Assembly: GCA_963824275.1 (NCBI GenBank)
Contig: CAWGOT010000006.1
Location: 1,302,001-1,366,000, forward strand
Direction of reading: 5' to 3'
DNA length: 64,000 nucleotides
Source of the DNA: JANXQG01 sp963824275
GTDB taxonomy: Bacteria > Planctomycetota > Planctomycetia > Pirellulales > Thermoguttaceae
In this document: positions 61,301 to 64,000 of the stretch, in pieces
Position numbering within the stretch: position 1 is the stretch's first letter
Layout of the letters: the number at the start of each line of letters is the position of its first letter
Notes under the pieces: model-generated
Database searches by the model: none
The model's input: the letters and a program-made list of their open reading frames with translations, nothing else
Told to the model about the DNA's origin: nothing
Position numbers and translations under genes: made by a program

Positions 61301-61990
61301 CTAGTTTGCGTGAGGATGATTACTTGCCATTACCTGGAACGCGGCAAGCCCTTTGTCGCCCGTGCGGACGACGAGAACGATATCGATCGCATCGTCCGCG
61401 TCGGACCGGCCATATTCCGGCCGGCGGAGGTATCCCTGGAAACGCCCCGCGTCGTCTGTCTGGAGCCGGAAGTCCTTCCCCATTCCGAACTCACTTACGT
61501 GAATTATCGTGCCGCCTCCCGCCTTCGCTGGCGGCGGAGCTTCGGCGCCCGCCTTGACCCTCGCCTCGAGCCTGCTACGGGCCTCGGCGATGCGTTCCGC
61601 GTCCTCCGTGTTGGAATGGGACCAATGAATCATGGCCAGAACCGGCACGTTCGCGGCGGGCGTGCCGTCCGGCAGGAGTACGCGGCCGGTGAACCTTGGG
61701 ACACCTCGGATGGCGAAGTCGACATCTTCCACGGCATCGCCTGCCTTGACTGTCAGAGTCCTGTATCTGCCTACCGACTCCGTATCTGAATGCCCCCGGC
61801 TTGCCCGGGGGTCGTTACGTTCCTTGCTACTACGAAGCACCCAGCCGCACTTCAAGACGGTGGTGCGAGCAACCGGGCGTTCCTTCATCACCAGGTCGCT
61901 GATCTGCCGCTCCATGCACGGCTCGTTCTCCCACACGAGCTGGAGGACGCGGAGTTCGAAGTCGCCGAGGTAGGGGATTTTCTGGGACAT
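61301..61990 (-). pseudogene. Collapsed BlaI/MecI repressor - BlaR-type peptidase pair
   Basis: The first 47 residues (SQKIPYLGDFELRVLQLVWE, RQISDLVMKERPVARTTVLK) are the winged-helix start of a BlaI/MecI/CopY repressor. The frame then jumps through about 30 unrelated residues into LTVKAGDAVEDVDFAIRGVP, RFTGRVLLPDGTPAANVPVL and GYLRRPEYGRSDADDAIDIV, the carboxypeptidase-regulatory-like domain often found at the C-terminus of BlaR1/M56 peptidases. The rest of both genes is absent. A deletion between the two genes of one operon is the simplest explanation. The open frame could still make a DNA-binding fragment without its dimerisation half. Confidence 0.65.
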
Positions 61991-62023
61991 GCGGGTTCTG
62001 CTCCGTGTTTACGGGCAGAGGTT

Positions 62024-62064
62024 TACGACTAGAGTCGTATCCGTATCATACGACTAGGGCCGTA
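62024..62064. promoter_or_regulatory. Two BlaI-type operators
   Basis: TACGACT-AG-AGTCGTA (62024-62039, perfect 7-bp arms) and TACGACT-AG-GGCCGTA (62049-62064, one arm imperfect), centres 25 bp apart, 34-74 bases upstream of the blaI start. The spacing and dyad resemble BlaI/MecI operators (TACTACA-type half sites), so this is likely the autoregulated promoter. Confidence 0.65.
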
Positions 62065-62321
62065 GCGAGTCAATGGGAGGTTTTGCGATTTTTTTCCCGC
62101 AGCCGAAGGTCGAGACGACAGCCCCGGGAGCTTACTACCCGTGGTCCGCGGCAGCAACACCTGAACCTCGCTTCTTGCTTGATCCTCCGCAGAACCGATC
62201 ATGCCGTCAAGGTGGGGGCATGTCGCGCGTCCTTGCGTCAGTTCTTCTCGCACCGTAAAATCAAAGCCGCAAGAGACGATTCACCGTTTACGCGATTCCT
62301 GTCTTCCCGAGAGTCTAACTT

Positions 62322-63194
62322 ATGCACGCCACCCTTGAAAAGCTCATCGCCTCCGGCCCTGTTGTAACCGACGGCGCCTGGGGCACCCAACTCCAATCTC
62401 GCGGTTTGCCCGTCGGGGCCTGTCCCGACGGTTGGAACCTCAGCCATCCGGAAGCGGTCGAAGTGGTCGCACGGGCTTATGTCGAGGCCGGAAGCCAGAT
62501 CATCCTGACCAATACCTTTGGGGCGAATCGCTTTATCCTCGCCCGGCACGACCTCACCGACCGCGTGGCAGCGATCAACGCCGCAGGTGTCGAGATCTCG
62601 CGGCGGGCCGCCGGCAATAGGGCGAAGGTCTTCGCCTCGCTGGGCCCCAGCGGCATAATGCTCCTGATGGGCGAGGTCAGCGAAGACGACCTGCGGGCCG
62701 GCTTCTCGGAACAGGCCCAGGCGATGGCCGCCGCCGGGACCGATGCCATCGTCGTCGAGACCATGAGCGATCCGGCCGAGGCCCGCCTGGCCGTGAGCGC
62801 CGCCAAGGAGACCGGTTTGCCGGTGGTGGCCTGCATGACGTTCGATTCGGGGGCCAAGCTCGATCGCACCATGATGGGCACCACGCCCGAGCAGGCCGCC
62901 GAGCAGTTGCTCGAGGCGGGCGCGGACGTTATCGGTGCGAATTGCGGGCAGGGGGTTGCGGGCTACGTGGAGATCTGCCGCCGCCTGCACGCCGCAAGCG
63001 GTCGGGCCGTGTGGGTCAAGGCCAACGCAGGGCTGCCCGAGATGCGCGACGGCAAGACCCACTATGCGCAAACTGCGGAGCAGTTCGCCGCCTACGTTCC
63101 CCAGCTTGTGGCCGCCGGGGCCGGGTTTATCGGCGGGTGCTGCGGCACGTCGCCCGAGTTCATTCGCGCCGTCTCGGCGAAGTTGCAGCGGTAA
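62322..63194 (+). CDS. Homocysteine S-methyltransferase family protein
   Basis: 290 residues. N-terminal VVTDGAWGTQLQSRGLPVG, then AYVEAGSQIILTNTFGANRF, and the zinc ligands in IGANCGQG and GGCCGTSPEF (Cys, Cys-Cys), a complete Pfam S-methyl_trans barrel as in MetH module 1, BhmT and MtgB-like enzymes. It moves a methyl group onto a thiol such as homocysteine, or in some relatives onto a corrinoid protein. It is intact. It is alone here, but its chemistry fits the corrinoid cluster at 13.7-19.3 kb. Confidence 0.9.
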   Translation: MHATLEKLIASGPVVTDGAWGTQLQSRGLPVGACPDGWNLSHPEAVEVVARAYVEAGSQIILTNTFGANRFILARHDLTDRVAAINAAGVEISRRAAGNRAKVFASLGPSGIMLLMGEVSEDDLRAGFSEQAQAMAAAGTDAIVVETMSDPAEARLAVSAAKETGLPVVACMTFDSGAKLDRTMMGTTPEQAAEQLLEAGADVIGANCGQGVAGYVEICRRLHAASGRAVWVKANAGLPEMRDGKTHYAQTAEQFAAYVPQLVAAGAGFIGGCCGTSPEFIRAVSAKLQR

Positions 63195-63515
63195 GTGGAA
63201 AAGAAGATGAGCGATAAGAACACCTGTATTGTCCCAAGACCTGCCAGCCATTGGACTTCAAGCGACAGCGGGAACTGTTGGGCCGATCAGGGCCGACAAC
63301 TTTTCCCCAGCGCGACCGCCGTGCGGATTCGATTGACGGCGCCTCTCGGCAGCGGTTTGTGCCGTGATTCTCCGGACGTATTCCGCTACAAGGTCGCCCG
63401 AGACTTGCAACCGCTGGCAGATCGCCGCTAGCCTGCTAGAATCGATCTTCTCGGTCTTGAACTCGCGTCCTCGACCGCGGGACCGGAGGTTGCGCTTCGC
63501 GTCCAAGCCCTAGTC
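63195..63515. other. Intergenic stretch, no gene recognised
   Basis: About 320 bases after the methyltransferase. A minus-strand frame (63258-63506) has some protein-like stretches (LAAICQRLQVSGDLVAEYVR) but no start context or known family. It is left uncalled. Confidence 0.4.
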
Positions 63516-63595
63516 CCCCTAAGCCCCAAGCCCTAAGCCCCAAGCCCCAAGCCCCAAGCCCTAAGCCCTAAGCCCTAAGCCCCAAGCCCCAAGCC
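63516..63595. repeat. Heptameric tandem repeat CCC(C/T)AAG
   Basis: Eleven consecutive units alternating CCCTAAG and CCCCAAG, immediately upstream of the last gene. It is telomere-like in look but has no link to ends here. Similar CTCCCCGC-type runs occur in the murC insert. Confidence 0.9.
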
Positions 63596-63624
63596 GTTTT
63601 CCCGTGTCGAAAGGATTTTGACGA

Positions 63625-64000
63625 ATGGATGAATCGCTCGCGCCCGACCTGACCCTGCCTGAGCCCGCGGAAAACCCGGCAATCGAAACGGCCTCCAACG
63701 AGTACCTGGGCCGCTGGAATCGGCTGGTGAGCACGACGAACTGGGAGAAGGGCCGGATTGTGGCCGAGTGGCGCGAGATTCTGGTCGCGGCCAATGCCCC
63801 GCCCTCCGCTTATAGCGACGAGGCTTGGAGCCGGCGGGTCGGCAGCGTCACGCCGCAGCACACCGGCCGCTTGCGGCGGGTCTACCAGCGGTTTGCCGCA
63901 ATGCGGGAGGCCTATCACGGTCTGTACTGGAGCCACTTCCAGGCCGCACTGGATTGGGACGACGCCGAGATGTGGCTGGAAGGGGCCGTGCAGAACCGCT
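63625..64000 (+). CDS. Unknown soluble protein (3' end beyond window)
   Basis: The ATG at 63625 follows AAAGGA by nine bases, and the frame stays open to the window end (125 residues visible). Sequence: MDESLAPDLTLPEPAENPAI, SNEYLGRWNRLVSTTNWEKG, SRRVGSVTPQHTGRLRRVYQ, YWSHFQAALDWDDAEMWLEG. It is Trp-rich, helical and acidic, with no signal peptide. The R-x-V-G-x-VTPQHxGRLRRVYQRF segment looks like a helix-turn-helix, but this is a guess. I do not recognise the family. Confidence 0.6.
   Translation, partial: MDESLAPDLTLPEPAENPAIETASNEYLGRWNRLVSTTNWEKGRIVAEWREILVAANAPPSAYSDEAWSRRVGSVTPQHTGRLRRVYQRFAAMREAYHGLYWSHFQAALDWDDAEMWLEGAVQNR

Noticed and set aside
63516..63595. Telomere-like or replication-end sequence
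   Set aside because: The CCCTAAG-like repeat is short, internal and followed by an ordinary gene start.

Overview
The window looks like a piece of a planctomycete genome, most likely from the Pirellulales or relatives. The evidence is a giant exoprotein whose N-terminus carries the LEPR-XLL-type motif LEPLEARRLLS (start at 58477, minus strand), long secreted multidomain proteins, leucine-rich-repeat proteins, repeat-filled intergenic regions and a piece of cell-wall gene cluster (murC-murB-ftsQ). No rRNA, tRNA or CRISPR array was seen.

Layout. 1-5.2 kb, plus strand: an aromatic/fatty-acyl-looking accessory operon (flavin-dependent oxidoreductase, YbgC-like thioesterase, MFS permease, phenylacetate-CoA-ligase-like enzyme). 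5.2-9.6 kb: small defence and addiction genes (decayed Rpn/DUF4351-like duplicates, Phd-type antitoxin, AbiEi/AbiEii pair, ParD/ParE pair truncated against a broken NHL-type exoprotein). 9.7-13 kb: murC, murB and ftsQ, followed by csrA on the minus strand. 13.7-19.3 kb: a one-carbon cluster with a corrinoid protein, a MetF-MetV-like methylenetetrahydrofolate reductase, a methyltetrahydrofolate:corrinoid methyltransferase, a short unknown protein and formate-tetrahydrofolate ligase. A homocysteine S-methyltransferase family enzyme at 62.3 kb belongs to the same chemistry. 19.3-22.4 kb: mobile-element debris (group II intron remnants, an HUH/REP-associated transposase element with perfect 19-bp inverted ends, REP palindromes) around a truncated polymorphic toxin tip and its probable immunity gene.

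22.4-47.6 kb, minus strand, is the centrepiece. It is an approximately 6,000-codon Rhs/YD-repeat exoprotein gene: golvesin-like domains, FN3, six lectin-like repeats, discoidin, autotransporter-type strands, Ig-like repeats, YD repeats interleaved with small beta modules, Rhs core, then an unrecognised C-terminal tip. A secreted LRR protein follows it. Two identical-length (2,097 bp) IS110-type elements carrying a CHC2 zinc-finger passenger gene sit inside the YD region, each inserted exactly at a Tyr-Asp codon pair. Upstream lies a broken Hint-nuclease toxin cassette. 48.5-58.5 kb, minus strand: a second giant exoprotein with about 20 IPT/TIG domains, then a small secreted protein. 59.1-61.3 kb: RecQ helicase with an N-terminal dual-OB-like domain. 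61.3-62.1 kb: the collapsed remains of a BlaI/BlaR-type regulator pair with its operators still present. 63.6 kb to the end: a partial unknown gene.

A pervasive feature is single-base frameshifts in otherwise intact genes, including genes expected to be essential (murC, ftsQ). This suggests residual indel errors in the assembly, overlaid on real decay in the mobile and toxin regions. Frameshifted but otherwise complete genes are therefore given as one CDS spanning all frames, and only loci with deletions, junctions or nonsense changes are called pseudogenes.
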